Origin: an uncultured Alistipes sp.
GTDB taxonomy: Bacteria > Bacteroidota > Bacteroidia > Bacteroidales > Rikenellaceae
Reading direction: 5' to 3'
DNA: 38,264 nt
NCBI GenBank assembly: GCA_944321175.1
Contig: CALUKI010000006.1
Span: forward strand, 1 to 38,264
Below are positions 15,099-24,422 of the stretch, in pieces. The stretch's first letter is position 1. Every line of letters starts with the position of its first letter. The position numbers and the translations under genes were made by a program. The notes beneath the pieces are model-generated. The model searched no databases and was not told the origin of the DNA. It saw only the letters and a program-made list of their open reading frames with translations.

Positions 15099-16598
15099 AT
15101 GATGAAACGTCTGCTATTCCTTTTTCTGCTCTTCCCCGTTCTGCCGCTGGCAACGGCTTGCGGCGACAACGGTTCGACGGATGAAGATCCTGTGCCGTCC
15201 GATCCGCGTGAAGAGTGTCTGTTCTCAAACCTCAAGGCCGTGCCCTCTTCGACGTCGGTCGCCGCATCGGCCGAGTACAGCTATCTGGGAGGTTTTCTGG
15301 TCAAGGAGAACGGCTTTACCTGTACGGCCGATGACGGTACGTCCATTACGGTTCCGTGCGAACGTTCGACGACTCCCGCCTGCACAATAAGCGGGTTGAA
15401 AGCCGAAACGTCCTACGAACTGGTCTGCTATGTCATTGCCGGCGGGCATACATACCTCAGTGAGCCGCAGCAGTTCACGACGCTCGAAAGCGGCGAGGAG
15501 CCGGAGCCGGAAGAGGAACGGGTCGTGTTCTCGGCCCTGAACGTCTCCGGAAAGACGGAGAACTCGGCCACCGTAGCGGCAAGTTACACCTACGAAGGCC
15601 CGGATCGGGTAACCGATGCCGGATTCCTCCTTACGGGCGGCGGACAGAGCAATGTCAAACACTCCTGCGGCACGGCCACGACGCTGCAATACACCTATAC
15701 GGATCTGAGCGCCAATACCTCCTATGAGGTCAAGGCCTACGCCGTCACGCCGTCGAAGACCTGGTACGGAGATACCGCAATCTTCACGACCGACGCCGCA
15801 AGCGTCGCACCGCCGGCAAGCGACAGCAAGGCCCGTTACAAGGGCTGGGCTGAACTACCCGACGAAATCACGCATTCGGGCTGGCATTACATCTATCACA
15901 TGCGTCCCGACAAGACATCGGTCCGCAACTTCTCACTCTGTTACAGTTCGGAATACCGTTGTACAATCTGGGCTGCCATGGCAGTCCACGACAGTTGGGA
16001 CGGCAACGCGGGACGCAACGATTCGTGGAAATACGACCCCGCACTATCGTCATCGCTTCAACCCAACCTCAAGAAGACCTACTCCGGCGTGTTCCGCCGC
16101 GGCCACATGGTGGCATCGAGCGACCGGCAGGTAAGTCCGGAGACCAACAGGCAGACCTTCTATTATACCAACATGGCGCCGCAGTACCAAAACGAGTTCA
16201 ACGGCGGCATCTGGAACAAACTCGAAAACCGTATCTGGTCGAACTACAACTGTTCCGACACGCTTTATGTTGTCACAGGCGCCCATTTCGCCAACACGAA
16301 CAAGACCTGCAAGGACAACGACAACAAGACGGTCGTCGTCCCAACCCATTTCTACAAGGTGCTGCTCCGCTCGAAATCGGGCCACACGGGAAAACCGGTC
16401 TGGGAACTGAGCGCCGACCAACTGCAGTGTGTCGGATTCTGGCTCGAACACAACGACCGTTATGCCACGACAGCAACCATCACGGCACAATATCTCGTTC
16501 CTGTGTCCTATATCGAAGAGCAGACCGGACTTCGTTTCTTCCCGAACGTCCCGAACGCTCCGAAAACGACATTCGACAAAGCCGACTGGGACTTCTAA
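15099..16598 (+). CDS. Lipoprotein DNA/RNA non-specific endonuclease with two N-terminal Fn3-like domains
   Basis: A 499-residue secreted lipoprotein. MMKRLLFLFLLFPVLPLATAC is a type II signal with lipobox ATAC at Cys21. Residues 40-128 and 143-240 are two similar beta domains (ending YELVCYVIAGGHTYL...FTT and YEVKAYAVTPSKTWYG...FTT), Fn3-like spacers. Residues 250-499 are an NUC1-type beta-beta-alpha-metal nuclease: FRRGHMVASSDRQ with the general-base His, TNMAPQYQNEFNGGIWNKLE with the metal-binding Asn, and VVTGAHF. The usual DRGH reads RRGH; the His and Asn are kept, so activity is expected. A surface nuclease would digest extracellular DNA/RNA for nutrients or biofilm turnover. It lies 59 nt behind dtd and may be read through from it. 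Confidence 0.9.
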   Translation: MMKRLLFLFLLFPVLPLATACGDNGSTDEDPVPSDPREECLFSNLKAVPSSTSVAASAEYSYLGGFLVKENGFTCTADDGTSITVPCERSTTPACTISGLKAETSYELVCYVIAGGHTYLSEPQQFTTLESGEEPEPEEERVVFSALNVSGKTENSATVAASYTYEGPDRVTDAGFLLTGGGQSNVKHSCGTATTLQYTYTDLSANTSYEVKAYAVTPSKTWYGDTAIFTTDAASVAPPASDSKARYKGWAELPDEITHSGWHYIYHMRPDKTSVRNFSLCYSSEYRCTIWAAMAVHDSWDGNAGRNDSWKYDPALSSSLQPNLKKTYSGVFRRGHMVASSDRQVSPETNRQTFYYTNMAPQYQNEFNGGIWNKLENRIWSNYNCSDTLYVVTGAHFANTNKTCKDNDNKTVVVPTHFYKVLLRSKSGHTGKPVWELSADQLQCVGFWLEHNDRYATTATITAQYLVPVSYIEEQTGLRFFPNVPNAPKTTFDKADWDF

Positions 16599-16614
16599 GC
16601 AGCCGGCACCGACA

Positions 16615-16623
16615 GGGGGGGGG
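16615..16623. repeat. G9 homopolymer tract before the radical SAM gene
   Basis: Nine G between the nuclease stop (16598) and the ATG at 16637, in the spot normally used for ribosome binding. Length change would alter the spacing or strength of the leader. Confidence 0.8.
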
Positions 16624-16636
16624 TGACAAAGAAAAG

Positions 16637-17635
16637 ATGACGACGGAGTCCCGATCCGAATTCCATACCGACGACAACAGGCCCTATTACAGTTACGGGG
16701 CCTATTGTCGTTTTATATTCGGGCGGCAGATGCAGAAACTGCCCGTTTCGGCAGGCTTCACCTGCCCCAACCGCGACGGGACAAAGGGTACGGGCGGCTG
16801 CAGTTTCTGTTCGAACGACGCTTTCACGCCGAGTTATTGCGACGCCCGGCAGCCGATCGCCCGGCAACTCGATGCCGCAATGGCATTTTACAGCCGGCGC
16901 ATACGTCCCGACACGGGGTTTCTGGCCTATTTCCAACCCTTCAGCAATACCTATGCCCCGCTCGAAGAACTCGAACGGCGCTATGCCGAAGCATTGGCCC
17001 ATCCGCATATCGAAGGGTTGGTCATCGCCACGCGCCCCGATTGCGTGGATGAGCGGAAACTCGATTTTCTGGCGGAACTGGCGCAACAGACCTACATCTG
17101 CATCGAATACGGCATCGAATCGACCTCCGATGCCGCGTTGCGGGCCGTCAATCGCGGGCACGATTTCGCAGCGGCCCGCCGGGCCGTCGAACAGACCGCG
17201 CGGCGCGGCATCACCGTCGGCGGGCACTTCATTCTCGGCCTGCCGGACGAACCCGACGAAACGCTGCTCGACCGCGTGCGGACCATCAATTCGCTGCCGC
17301 TGACAACCGTCAAGTTCCATCAGCTGCAGATCCTCGACGGGACACGCATGGCTGCCCTCTACGACGATCACCCCGAACGATTCCGGCACTGGAGTGCCGA
17401 GACCTACATCGAGCTGCTTGCAGAGATGCTCCGGCGGCTGCGGCCCGACATCGTCGTCGAACGGATCGTCAACCAGACCCCGCCCCGTTTCAGGAGCAGG
17501 GGATCGTGGAGCAATCTGCGCAGTGGCGACCTTTGGCGCATGCTCGAAAAAAGACTCCTCGAAAAGAAGGCGCATCAAGGTGATTTTTTGTACCTTTGCA
17601 ACAACGTCCGGCCACAGACGCCGGAGATCCATTAA
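16637..17635 (+). CDS. TIGR01212-type (YhcC-like) radical SAM protein
   Basis: A 332-residue cytosolic radical S-adenosylmethionine protein. The cluster site is the family-specific FTCPNRDGTKGTGGCSFCSN, in which the last two Cys are separated by two residues and the first lies further off, as in YhcC. GHFILGLPDEPDET is the SAM-contacting region and VKFHQLQILDGTRM is a further family mark. No substrate has been established for the family to my knowledge; the likeness to Elp3- and HemN-type enzymes suggests tRNA or tetrapyrrole chemistry, but this is a guess. The ATG at 16637 follows AAGAAAAG; the open frame extends further upstream only as an overlap with the nuclease gene. Confidence 0.88.
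   Translation: MTTESRSEFHTDDNRPYYSYGAYCRFIFGRQMQKLPVSAGFTCPNRDGTKGTGGCSFCSNDAFTPSYCDARQPIARQLDAAMAFYSRRIRPDTGFLAYFQPFSNTYAPLEELERRYAEALAHPHIEGLVIATRPDCVDERKLDFLAELAQQTYICIEYGIESTSDAALRAVNRGHDFAAARRAVEQTARRGITVGGHFILGLPDEPDETLLDRVRTINSLPLTTVKFHQLQILDGTRMAALYDDHPERFRHWSAETYIELLAEMLRRLRPDIVVERIVNQTPPRFRSRGSWSNLRSGDLWRMLEKRLLEKKAHQGDFLYLCNNVRPQTPEIH
17591..17598 (+). promoter_or_regulatory. -7 element for the first yitT-like gene
   Basis: TACCTTTG fits TAnnTTTG exactly. It lies inside the end of the radical SAM gene, 50 nt before the ATG at 17648. No TTTG stands at -33. Confidence 0.5.
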
Positions 17636-17647
17636 CCGTATGCTGTC

Positions 17648-18562
17648 ATGAAAACAAACCGGGTGAACCGTCAGACCGTAACCGCCACGCTGCTCGAATA
17701 CCTGTGGATGATCGTCGGCATGTTCATCTACTCGTTCGGTTGGTTGGCCTGCATCATGCCCGCCAATACGTTGGGCGGCGGTGCTGCGGGTCTTTCGCTG
17801 CTCTTCTATCATGTGACAGGGCTGCCTATCGGCGTACTGGCACTCATCATCAACGGGATCCTGCTGCTCGTCGGCGGGACGATCGTCGGATGGAATTTCG
17901 GCATGAAGACCATCTTCTGCATCCTGATGCTCTCGCTCTCCATGACGGTCCTGCAACCGCTGCTGGCCGCCGTCACCCCCGCCGGAGAGACACTCTTCGC
18001 GCTCAATCCGGTCAGCGACCGCATCCTGCTGGTCATCCTGGGCGGCATCATCGCCGGCGCCGGTATCGCCATCTGCTTCCGGCAGGGCGGATCGACCGGC
18101 GGGACGGATATCATCGCCATGATCATCAACAACTACAAGACGATCAGTTACGGGCGCATTCTGATGACCGTCGATTCGATGATCATCCTCTCATCGCTCT
18201 TCGTCAGCGACATGGGCGTCGATTCGGTCATTTACGGTTTCGTGGTTACGGCCGTCATGGGATATACCGTCGACGTGATCCAGGCCGGAAACCAGCAGTC
18301 CAGCCAGATCTTCGTCTTCACACGCCACTACGAGGCCATGGCCGACGAAATCATCACAACGACCCGCCACAGCGCAACCATCCTCGATGCAATGGGCTGG
18401 TACTCGAAAGAGGATATCAAGGTGGTGCTGGTCGTATGCCGCAAACGCGAAACACCGCAAATGCTCAAAATGGTACGCAACATCGATTCCGACGCCTTCA
18501 TCTCCGTCGGATCGGTCATGGGAGTTTACGGGAAAGGATTCGAAGCCCTCAACAAGGTGTGA
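17648..18562 (+). CDS. YitT-family membrane protein (copy 1)
   Basis: A 304-residue inner-membrane protein with five or six membrane helices in residues 15-215 (YLWMIVGMFIYSFGWLACIM at the start), then a cytosolic DUF2179 domain (about 220-300; QIFVFTRHYEAMADEIITT, VVCRKRETPQMLKMV). GGSTGGTDIIAMIINNY is the family motif near the third repeat. YitT proteins are widespread; their substrate is not known, and a transport role is inferred from architecture. The next gene at 18702 is a paralogue with the same layout. The ATG at 17648 lies 13 nt after the radical SAM stop. Confidence 0.9.
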   Translation: MKTNRVNRQTVTATLLEYLWMIVGMFIYSFGWLACIMPANTLGGGAAGLSLLFYHVTGLPIGVLALIINGILLLVGGTIVGWNFGMKTIFCILMLSLSMTVLQPLLAAVTPAGETLFALNPVSDRILLVILGGIIAGAGIAICFRQGGSTGGTDIIAMIINNYKTISYGRILMTVDSMIILSSLFVSDMGVDSVIYGFVVTAVMGYTVDVIQAGNQQSSQIFVFTRHYEAMADEIITTTRHSATILDAMGWYSKEDIKVVLVVCRKRETPQMLKMVRNIDSDAFISVGSVMGVYGKGFEALNKV

Positions 18563-18603
18563 GACGCCCGCCCGACAACCCGCCGGCCGACCGGCGCCAC
18601 AGA

Positions 18604-18641
18604 ACCGGCACCGAATGACCGGCACCGAATGACCGGCACCG
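18604..18641. repeat. Tandem 14-bp repeat, 2.7 copies
   Basis: ACCGGCACCGAATG at 18604-18617 and 18618-18631, then ten more bases of a third copy. It lies in the 139-bp spacer between the two YitT genes, about 60 bp before the second start. It is likely to vary in copy number between strains. Confidence 0.8.
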
Positions 18642-18701
18642 CCGAAAACAGGAAAAGAAGAAAGAGCAGCGTAGAGCAAGTGTAGAAAACAGAAGAAACA
18701 A

Positions 18702-19619
18702 ATGGAAAATCCGCGATACAACAAATTGCTGCGCCCTGTCAGGGAGTATATCTTGATGACGGTCGGACTGCTGATCTACTCGTTCGGGTGGATCGCCTGC
18801 ATCAAACCGATGGAGGTCGCGGCCGGAGGCGGAACCGGTCTGTCGATGATCATCAGCCATACGGCCTCCGAGATGTGGGGTTCGGATCTTGGAGTAGGGG
18901 CGGTCTTCCTGATACTCAATGTCATGCTGCTTATTGTTTCGGGATTTACCGTCGGGTGGAACTTCGGATTCAAGACCCTCTACTGCATTGTCGTGGCATC
19001 GGGGTTCATGGCATGGATGGAACCCTACCTGCTGACCCACTATCCCCCTGCCGGAGACGTGATCGGACTCGACGACAAACTGCTGACGATCATTCTGGGC
19101 GCCCTGCTCGCCGGCGCCGGCATGGCAATCTGTTTCTCGGCCGGCGGCGCAACGGGCGGGACCGACATCATAGCCAAAATCTTCCACAAATACTGGGGCG
19201 TCCCCTACGGAAAAGTCATCATCTATACGGACATTCTCATCATCGGCTCCACACTGCTGCTGGGATACACGCTCTCCGACGTGATTTACGGATACATCGT
19301 CACGGTCGTCGTCGGCACGACGGTCGATCTGCTGATGTCGGGAAGCCAGCAGTCGAATCAGATCTTCATCATCACGGCCGACTACGACCGTATGGCCGAA
19401 GCGATGCTCCACGAAGCAAACCGGGGCGTGACGCTCATTGATGCAAAAGGAGGATATTCCGCCCATGAGACCCGGATTGTCATGGTCGTCTGCTACAAGC
19501 GCGATGCCGGACATATCCTCCGGATCGCCCGTGATGTCGATCCCAAAGCGTTCGTCACGATCGCGTCGGTGTCGGGAACCTACGGCGAAGGGTTCCGCAA
19601 CCTGACGCAACTGCACTGA
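18702..19619 (+). CDS. YitT-family membrane protein (copy 2)
   Basis: A 305-residue paralogue of the preceding gene, with matching blocks throughout: YSFGWIACIKPMEVAAGGGTGLS, FTVGWNFGFKTLYCIV, GGATGGTDIIAKIFHKY, and the C-terminal DUF2179 domain QIFIITADYDRMAEAM and VVCYKRDAGHILRIARDVD. The two proteins have diverged enough that they are probably an old duplication, perhaps with different partners. It could work alone or as a heteromer with copy 1. priA begins 20 nt after its stop, suggesting read-through. Confidence 0.9.
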   Translation: MENPRYNKLLRPVREYILMTVGLLIYSFGWIACIKPMEVAAGGGTGLSMIISHTASEMWGSDLGVGAVFLILNVMLLIVSGFTVGWNFGFKTLYCIVVASGFMAWMEPYLLTHYPPAGDVIGLDDKLLTIILGALLAGAGMAICFSAGGATGGTDIIAKIFHKYWGVPYGKVIIYTDILIIGSTLLLGYTLSDVIYGYIVTVVVGTTVDLLMSGSQQSNQIFIITADYDRMAEAMLHEANRGVTLIDAKGGYSAHETRIVMVVCYKRDAGHILRIARDVDPKAFVTIASVSGTYGEGFRNLTQLH

Positions 19620-19639
19620 CACAACATGCACGACCCGAT

Positions 19640-21898
19640 ATGAACCGTTATGCCGATATTGTTCTGCCGTTGGCACAACCGGCCTATACCTATGCCGTAC
19701 CCGACGGTCTCGACATCCGCGAGGGAGATGCGGTTGCCGTACAGCTGGGCTTCAGACGCATCTATACGGGCATTGTCTGGCGCATGCACGATCAACGGCC
19801 CGATTTCCCGCACATAAAACCCATCCTGCGCAGGCTTTACGGCCACCCGCTGGTCGATGCGCGGCAACGGGCCTTATGGGAGTGGATGGCCGGCTATTAC
19901 ATGTGCACGGAAGGAGAAGTGATGCGTTTTGCCCTGCCCCAGCTCATCAAGCCTTCGGGCGATACGGAGGAGGAGCTGTTGCAGCGGGCCTATTCCCCGC
20001 GCACCGAAGCCTATGTCGCACTTGCGCCCGATCTGCTCCATGAGGATTGCCTCCACGAGACGATGGAGCGGCTCGAACGCCGCGCTCCGCGGCAGTATGC
20101 CGCACTGCTGGAGATCGCAACGGCCGACGGCGACAACCGGATTGCGACCTCCGAGGTGCCGCGCCGGCTTCTTGCCGCAGACTCCGCAACACTCACGGCG
20201 CTCCGGAAAAAGGGATTCATCTCCATCGCACACAGGGAACGCAACGTGGAACGCGGAACGGCACGCTTCCAGCTCCCGATACTCTCCGCCGCACAGCGGC
20301 AATGTCTCGACCGCATCCGGAAGTGTTTCAACGAAGGATCCCGCACCCTGCTGCTGCACGGCATTACGGGTTCGGGCAAGACGGAGATCTACATGCACCT
20401 CATGGTTGAGACGCTGGCACAGGAGAACGACGTGCTGCTGCTCGTCCCCGAAATCGCGATGACGACCCAGCTCATCGCCCGTCTCGAACGGATCTTCGGC
20501 AGCCGCGTCACGGCCTACCATTCGAAACTGCCCCTTGCGCGACGCGCCGAATCGTATTTGCGATTGTCCCGCTGCACGGGGGGAGAACTGGTGGTGGGAA
20601 CCCGTTCGGCGCTTTTTCTGCCGCTGCGGAAGCTGCGGCTGATCGTTGTCGATGAAGAGCACGATGCCGGATACAAGCAGAGTGATTCACAGCCGCGATA
20701 CAATGCCCGCGATACGGCAGCGGTCATGGCCCGGATCTACGACGCCCACACGGTATTGGGCAGCGCCACACCCTCGCTTGAAAGCTATGCCAACGCCCTG
20801 AGCGGGAAATATGCTCTGGCAACACTTGCGGAACGCTACGGTGACGCCCGTTTGCCGCATGTCATCGTTTCGGATACGCTGCGCGCCGTGCGGCGGAACG
20901 AACGCACGGCACATTTCAATGCCTTGCTGCTCGAACACATCGAACAGGCGCTCGCGCGCGGAGAACAGGTGATGCTCTTCCAGAACCGGCGCGGTTTTGC
21001 ACCTTATGTCAAATGCCGCAACTGCGGGTGGACGCCGCGATGCCCGCATTGCAACGTGACACTCGTCTATCACAAGCGCGAAGAACGGCTCCAATGCCAT
21101 TATTGCGGCCATACGGAATCCGTCCCGGAGCATTGCCCCTCATGCGGGGCCGGCAAACTGCTTCCGGCGGGATTCGGGACCGAAAAGGTCGAAGAGGAAC
21201 TGGCGAAATGTCTTCCCCAAGCCCGCATCGAACGGCTCGATCGTGACACCGCCACCTCCGAACGTGCCTGCAACGAGATCATTTCGCGTTTCGAAAACGG
21301 ACAAAGCGACATCCTCATCGGCACACAGATGATTACGAAAGGATTTGATTTTGCCCGCGTGTCGCTCGTAGGCATTCTCAATGCCGATAACCTGCTGCTG
21401 AGTCCCGATTTCCGTGCGGCCGAACGCGCCTTCCAACTCATGATGCAGGTTGCCGGACGCGCCGGGCGCCGCGATGCCGCAGGCGAAGTCATTATCCAGA
21501 CGGGCGAACCCGACCATCCCGTCATCCGGCAGGTCGCCGCGGGAGATTACGAAGCGATGGCGCGCACACAGCTCTCCGAACGACGGCTCTTCTCCTATCC
21601 GCCCTATGCACGGCTGATCCGTCTCACGCTGCGGCATCGCGACCGCGAGTTCCTGTATGAAGCCTCGGCGGCACTGGCAAAAGCCCTGCGCGGACGATTC
21701 GGACGTCGGGCGATGGGTCCGGTCGCACCCTCCGTCGATCGCGTGCGGGAGACCTATATTACGGAATTTCTGCTCAAGATCGAAACCGGCGCCTCTGCCG
21801 CACACGCCCGGCAGGTGTTGCGCGAAACGGTCCGGACAACGCTGAACGATACCGCATTCAAATCCGTAATCCTCAGTTACGATGTCGATCCTCAATGA
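19640..21898 (+). CDS. priA: Primosomal protein N' (replication restart helicase PriA)
   Basis: Superfamily 2 helicase that recognises stalled or repaired forks and reloads the replicative helicase. At 752 residues it is a normal length. The N-terminal 3'-DNA-binding domain (YADIVLPLAQPAYTYAVPDG) is followed by the P-loop GITGSGKTEIYM at about 244-255, Walker B DEEHD, and a split zinc-binding cassette (CRNCGW, CPHC, CHYCGH, CPSCGA) at about 458-512. IGTQMITKGFDF and MMQVAGRAGRRDAAG are the late helicase motifs. It overlaps comF by 17 nt. Confidence 0.96.
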   Translation: MNRYADIVLPLAQPAYTYAVPDGLDIREGDAVAVQLGFRRIYTGIVWRMHDQRPDFPHIKPILRRLYGHPLVDARQRALWEWMAGYYMCTEGEVMRFALPQLIKPSGDTEEELLQRAYSPRTEAYVALAPDLLHEDCLHETMERLERRAPRQYAALLEIATADGDNRIATSEVPRRLLAADSATLTALRKKGFISIAHRERNVERGTARFQLPILSAAQRQCLDRIRKCFNEGSRTLLLHGITGSGKTEIYMHLMVETLAQENDVLLLVPEIAMTTQLIARLERIFGSRVTAYHSKLPLARRAESYLRLSRCTGGELVVGTRSALFLPLRKLRLIVVDEEHDAGYKQSDSQPRYNARDTAAVMARIYDAHTVLGSATPSLESYANALSGKYALATLAERYGDARLPHVIVSDTLRAVRRNERTAHFNALLLEHIEQALARGEQVMLFQNRRGFAPYVKCRNCGWTPRCPHCNVTLVYHKREERLQCHYCGHTESVPEHCPSCGAGKLLPAGFGTEKVEEELAKCLPQARIERLDRDTATSERACNEIISRFENGQSDILIGTQMITKGFDFARVSLVGILNADNLLLSPDFRAAERAFQLMMQVAGRAGRRDAAGEVIIQTGEPDHPVIRQVAAGDYEAMARTQLSERRLFSYPPYARLIRLTLRHRDREFLYEASAALAKALRGRFGRRAMGPVAPSVDRVRETYITEFLLKIETGASAAHARQVLRETVRTTLNDTAFKSVILSYDVDPQ

Positions 21899-22604
21899 CC
21901 TTGTCGCAGGTATCGGACGCCTGCTCTATCCCGAACGCTGTCCGGTCTGCGGCGGAGAGATGCGGCCCGGTGACCACGTCGTCTGCACCCGCTGCCGTTA
22001 CGAGGTCCCCCTTACCGGATTCTGCGACAAAAGCTACAATCCTTTGTGGGAACGGTTGTCGGCGCACCTGCCGATCGAGCAGGCGTCGGCTTTTCTCTAT
22101 TTTCTTCCGGGCAGCGGCTGGCGCGGCCTGATTCATCGCTTCAAATACTTCGAGGCGTGGCGGCTGGCACGCGACATGGGCGTATGGTACGGCCATTGCC
22201 TGCGTGAAAGTTCGCTCTATGCCTCGGTTGACCGGATAGTCGCCGTGCCGCTGCATTGGCGCAAACGGCTGGCGCGCGGCTACAATCAGGCGGAGTATCT
22301 GGCCGACGGGATCGCCCGGTCGCTGGAGGTACCTGTCGAACGCCGCTGTCTCCGCCGCATCCGGAACAACCCGTCGCAAACGCATCGCCGGCGGGAAGAA
22401 CGGTGGGACAATGTCGAAGGGATCTTCACCGTCAAGCATCCCGAACGGCTGAAAGGGCGCCATCTGTTGCTGGTCGATGATGTCCTCACGACCGGAGCTA
22501 CGTTGCTCTCCTGTGCCGAAGCGATCCTGCGCGCCGTCCCCGACTGCCGGCTGAGCATCGCCGTCCTGGCCGTTCCGGAACACGAATTCGGACTCGACCG
22601 CTGA
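21882..22604 (+). CDS. comF: ComF-family phosphoribosyltransferase-like protein
   Basis: A 240-residue cytosolic protein. The N-terminal zinc finger has Cys20, Cys23, Cys35 and Cys38 (CPVC, CTRC). The phosphoribosyltransferase-like domain contains the PRPP-loop LLVDDVLTTGATL near 193-205. In naturally competent bacteria ComF helps take up or process single-stranded DNA and binds PriA; the priA-comF gene overlap seen here (17 nt) fits that link. Whether this organism is competent is not shown; the YifB/ComM protein downstream is at least compatible. Confidence 0.92.
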   Translation: MSILNDLVAGIGRLLYPERCPVCGGEMRPGDHVVCTRCRYEVPLTGFCDKSYNPLWERLSAHLPIEQASAFLYFLPGSGWRGLIHRFKYFEAWRLARDMGVWYGHCLRESSLYASVDRIVAVPLHWRKRLARGYNQAEYLADGIARSLEVPVERRCLRRIRNNPSQTHRRREERWDNVEGIFTVKHPERLKGRHLLLVDDVLTTGATLLSCAEAILRAVPDCRLSIAVLAVPEHEFGLDR

Positions 22605-22677
22605 ACCGGTCGGTCCGGCAACGGAAACTTTCCCTGCAAATTTTCATTTTTCATTTTATTTATTGCGCGGCTTTGCG

Positions 22678-22685
22678 TAATTTTG
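22678..22685 (+). promoter_or_regulatory. -7 element of the dnaB promoter
   Basis: TAATTTTG fits TAnnTTTG. Transcription would begin near 22692, leaving a leader of about 147 nt before the dnaB ATG. Otherwise the 234 bp from 22605 to 22838 show no gene. Confidence 0.5.
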
Positions 22686-22838
22686 AGACCGAAACCGACC
22701 GTTTCCAATCGGGAAAGCCGCAGCTTCCAGAAGCCTGCGACGAACCGGCATCGTCCCTCCCCTTGAATGAGGGCGGGACCATGCGGCCCGTCGCAGGGAA
22801 GCAGGCCGCGACCCTGCCGACGGTCGAAACCGAATGAC

Positions 22839-24413
22839 ATGACACAGGAAAAAAAAGGACCCTCCGCCCGCAACCGCGAGGCCTACGCCGCCCTGACCGA
22901 CGTCGGGGGAAATGTGCCGCCGCAAGCCGTCGAACTGGAGGAGGCGGTGCTCGGTGCGTTGATGCTCGAAAAGGATTCGATCATCACCGTACAGGAGTTC
23001 ATAACGCCCGAAGCGTTCTATACCGAAGAGCACCGGCTTATCTACCGTGCCATCGAGGAACTGTCGTCGGAACTGAAACCGATCGATCTCTATACGGTCA
23101 CCGAACGGCTGAAAGCAAGGAAAGAGCTCAAAAAGGCGGGCGGTGCCTCCTATCTTGCGCAACTCACCCAAAAGGTGGGGTCGGCCGCCAATGTCGAATT
23201 CCACGCCAAGATCATCGCGCAGAAGTATGTACAGCGGGAACTGATCCGGTCGGCAACGGAGATCCAGCGCCGCTCCTACGACGAATCGACCGATGTGACG
23301 GATCTGATCGGCTTTGCCGAACAGGAGATCTTCAAGGTGGCCGAAGGACATGTGAAGCGTTCGGTGCAGGCCGCCTCCGACGTGCTGGCCCGAACGTTGG
23401 CCCAAATCGAGGAGAACGCCAAGAACAAGAGCGCATTCAACGGGGTGCCCTCCGGATTCGTCGCCCTCGACCGGATCACGATGGGCTGGCAGGCGTCGGA
23501 TCTGATCATCGTTGCCGCACGTCCGTCGATGGGCAAGACCGCTTTCACACTGACGATGGCCCGCAACATGTCGGTCAATTACGATCAGGGGGTTGCATTC
23601 TTTTCGCTCGAAATGCCGGCCAGCCAGTTGATGATGCGTCTGGTCATCGCCGAAACGGGGCTTCCGGGCAATGACCTGAAACTGGGAAAGCTGACTCCTG
23701 AACAGTGGCGGCATCTCGAATCGGCGACACGGCCGCTCGGCAAAGCGCCGCTCTTCATCGACGACACTCCGGCGCTGTCGGTCTTCGAATTCCGGTCGAA
23801 GGCCCGCCGGCTGAAGATCCACAACAACATCAAGATCATCATGATCGACTATCTTCAGCTGATGACCGGCGGCCCGCAGGCCGCCAAAGGCGGAAACCGG
23901 GAACAGGAGGTGTCGTTCATTTCCCGCACGCTCAAGGCCATCGCCAAAGAGTTGAATGTGCCGATCATCGCCCTCTCGCAGCTCAACCGTTCGTCGGAAC
24001 TGCGCGGCGGCTCGAAACGGCCCCAGCTCTCGGATCTGCGTGAGTCGGGCGCCATCGAACAGGACGCCGACATCGTCGCCTTCATCCACCGCCCCGAATA
24101 CTACGGAATCAATCAGGATGAAAACGGCCTGCCGACGACCGGCATGGCGGAATTGATCATCGCCAAGCACCGAAACGGCATCGTAACGGATGTCAAATTG
24201 CGGTTCCTGAAGGATCAGGCGCGCTTTGCCGACATTGACGATGCCGATCTGCTGCCCGACGGCACACCGGTTCCCGGACAACAATACGACGATATCGCCA
24301 GCGGATCGAACGATTCGGATGCCGATCTCCCGCCTGGATCGGGCCTCGGGTCGAGGATCCCCACCGAATTCGACATCACGCCCCGCCCCCTGAACGAAGA
24401 AGTACCTTTTTAA
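22839..24413 (+). CDS. dnaB: Replicative DNA helicase DnaB
   Basis: Hexameric 5'-3' helicase that unwinds the fork. ATG 22839 (MTQEKKGPSARN) gives 524 residues; an upstream in-frame ATG at 22767 adds 24 residues rich in Arg/Pro and is less likely. The N-terminal collar begins about residue 27 (PPQAVELEEAVLGALM). The RecA-like motor has Walker A ARPSMGKTAFT (227-237), Walker B IIMIDYLQLM, and the RGGSKRPQLSDLRESGAIEQDAD loop with the arginine finger region. The last 50 residues form an acidic/Ser tail. No intein is present. Confidence 0.97.
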   Translation: MTQEKKGPSARNREAYAALTDVGGNVPPQAVELEEAVLGALMLEKDSIITVQEFITPEAFYTEEHRLIYRAIEELSSELKPIDLYTVTERLKARKELKKAGGASYLAQLTQKVGSAANVEFHAKIIAQKYVQRELIRSATEIQRRSYDESTDVTDLIGFAEQEIFKVAEGHVKRSVQAASDVLARTLAQIEENAKNKSAFNGVPSGFVALDRITMGWQASDLIIVAARPSMGKTAFTLTMARNMSVNYDQGVAFFSLEMPASQLMMRLVIAETGLPGNDLKLGKLTPEQWRHLESATRPLGKAPLFIDDTPALSVFEFRSKARRLKIHNNIKIIMIDYLQLMTGGPQAAKGGNREQEVSFISRTLKAIAKELNVPIIALSQLNRSSELRGGSKRPQLSDLRESGAIEQDADIVAFIHRPEYYGINQDENGLPTTGMAELIIAKHRNGIVTDVKLRFLKDQARFADIDDADLLPDGTPVPGQQYDDIASGSNDSDADLPPGSGLGSRIPTEFDITPRPLNEEVPF

Positions 24414-24422
24414 TTGACAATC

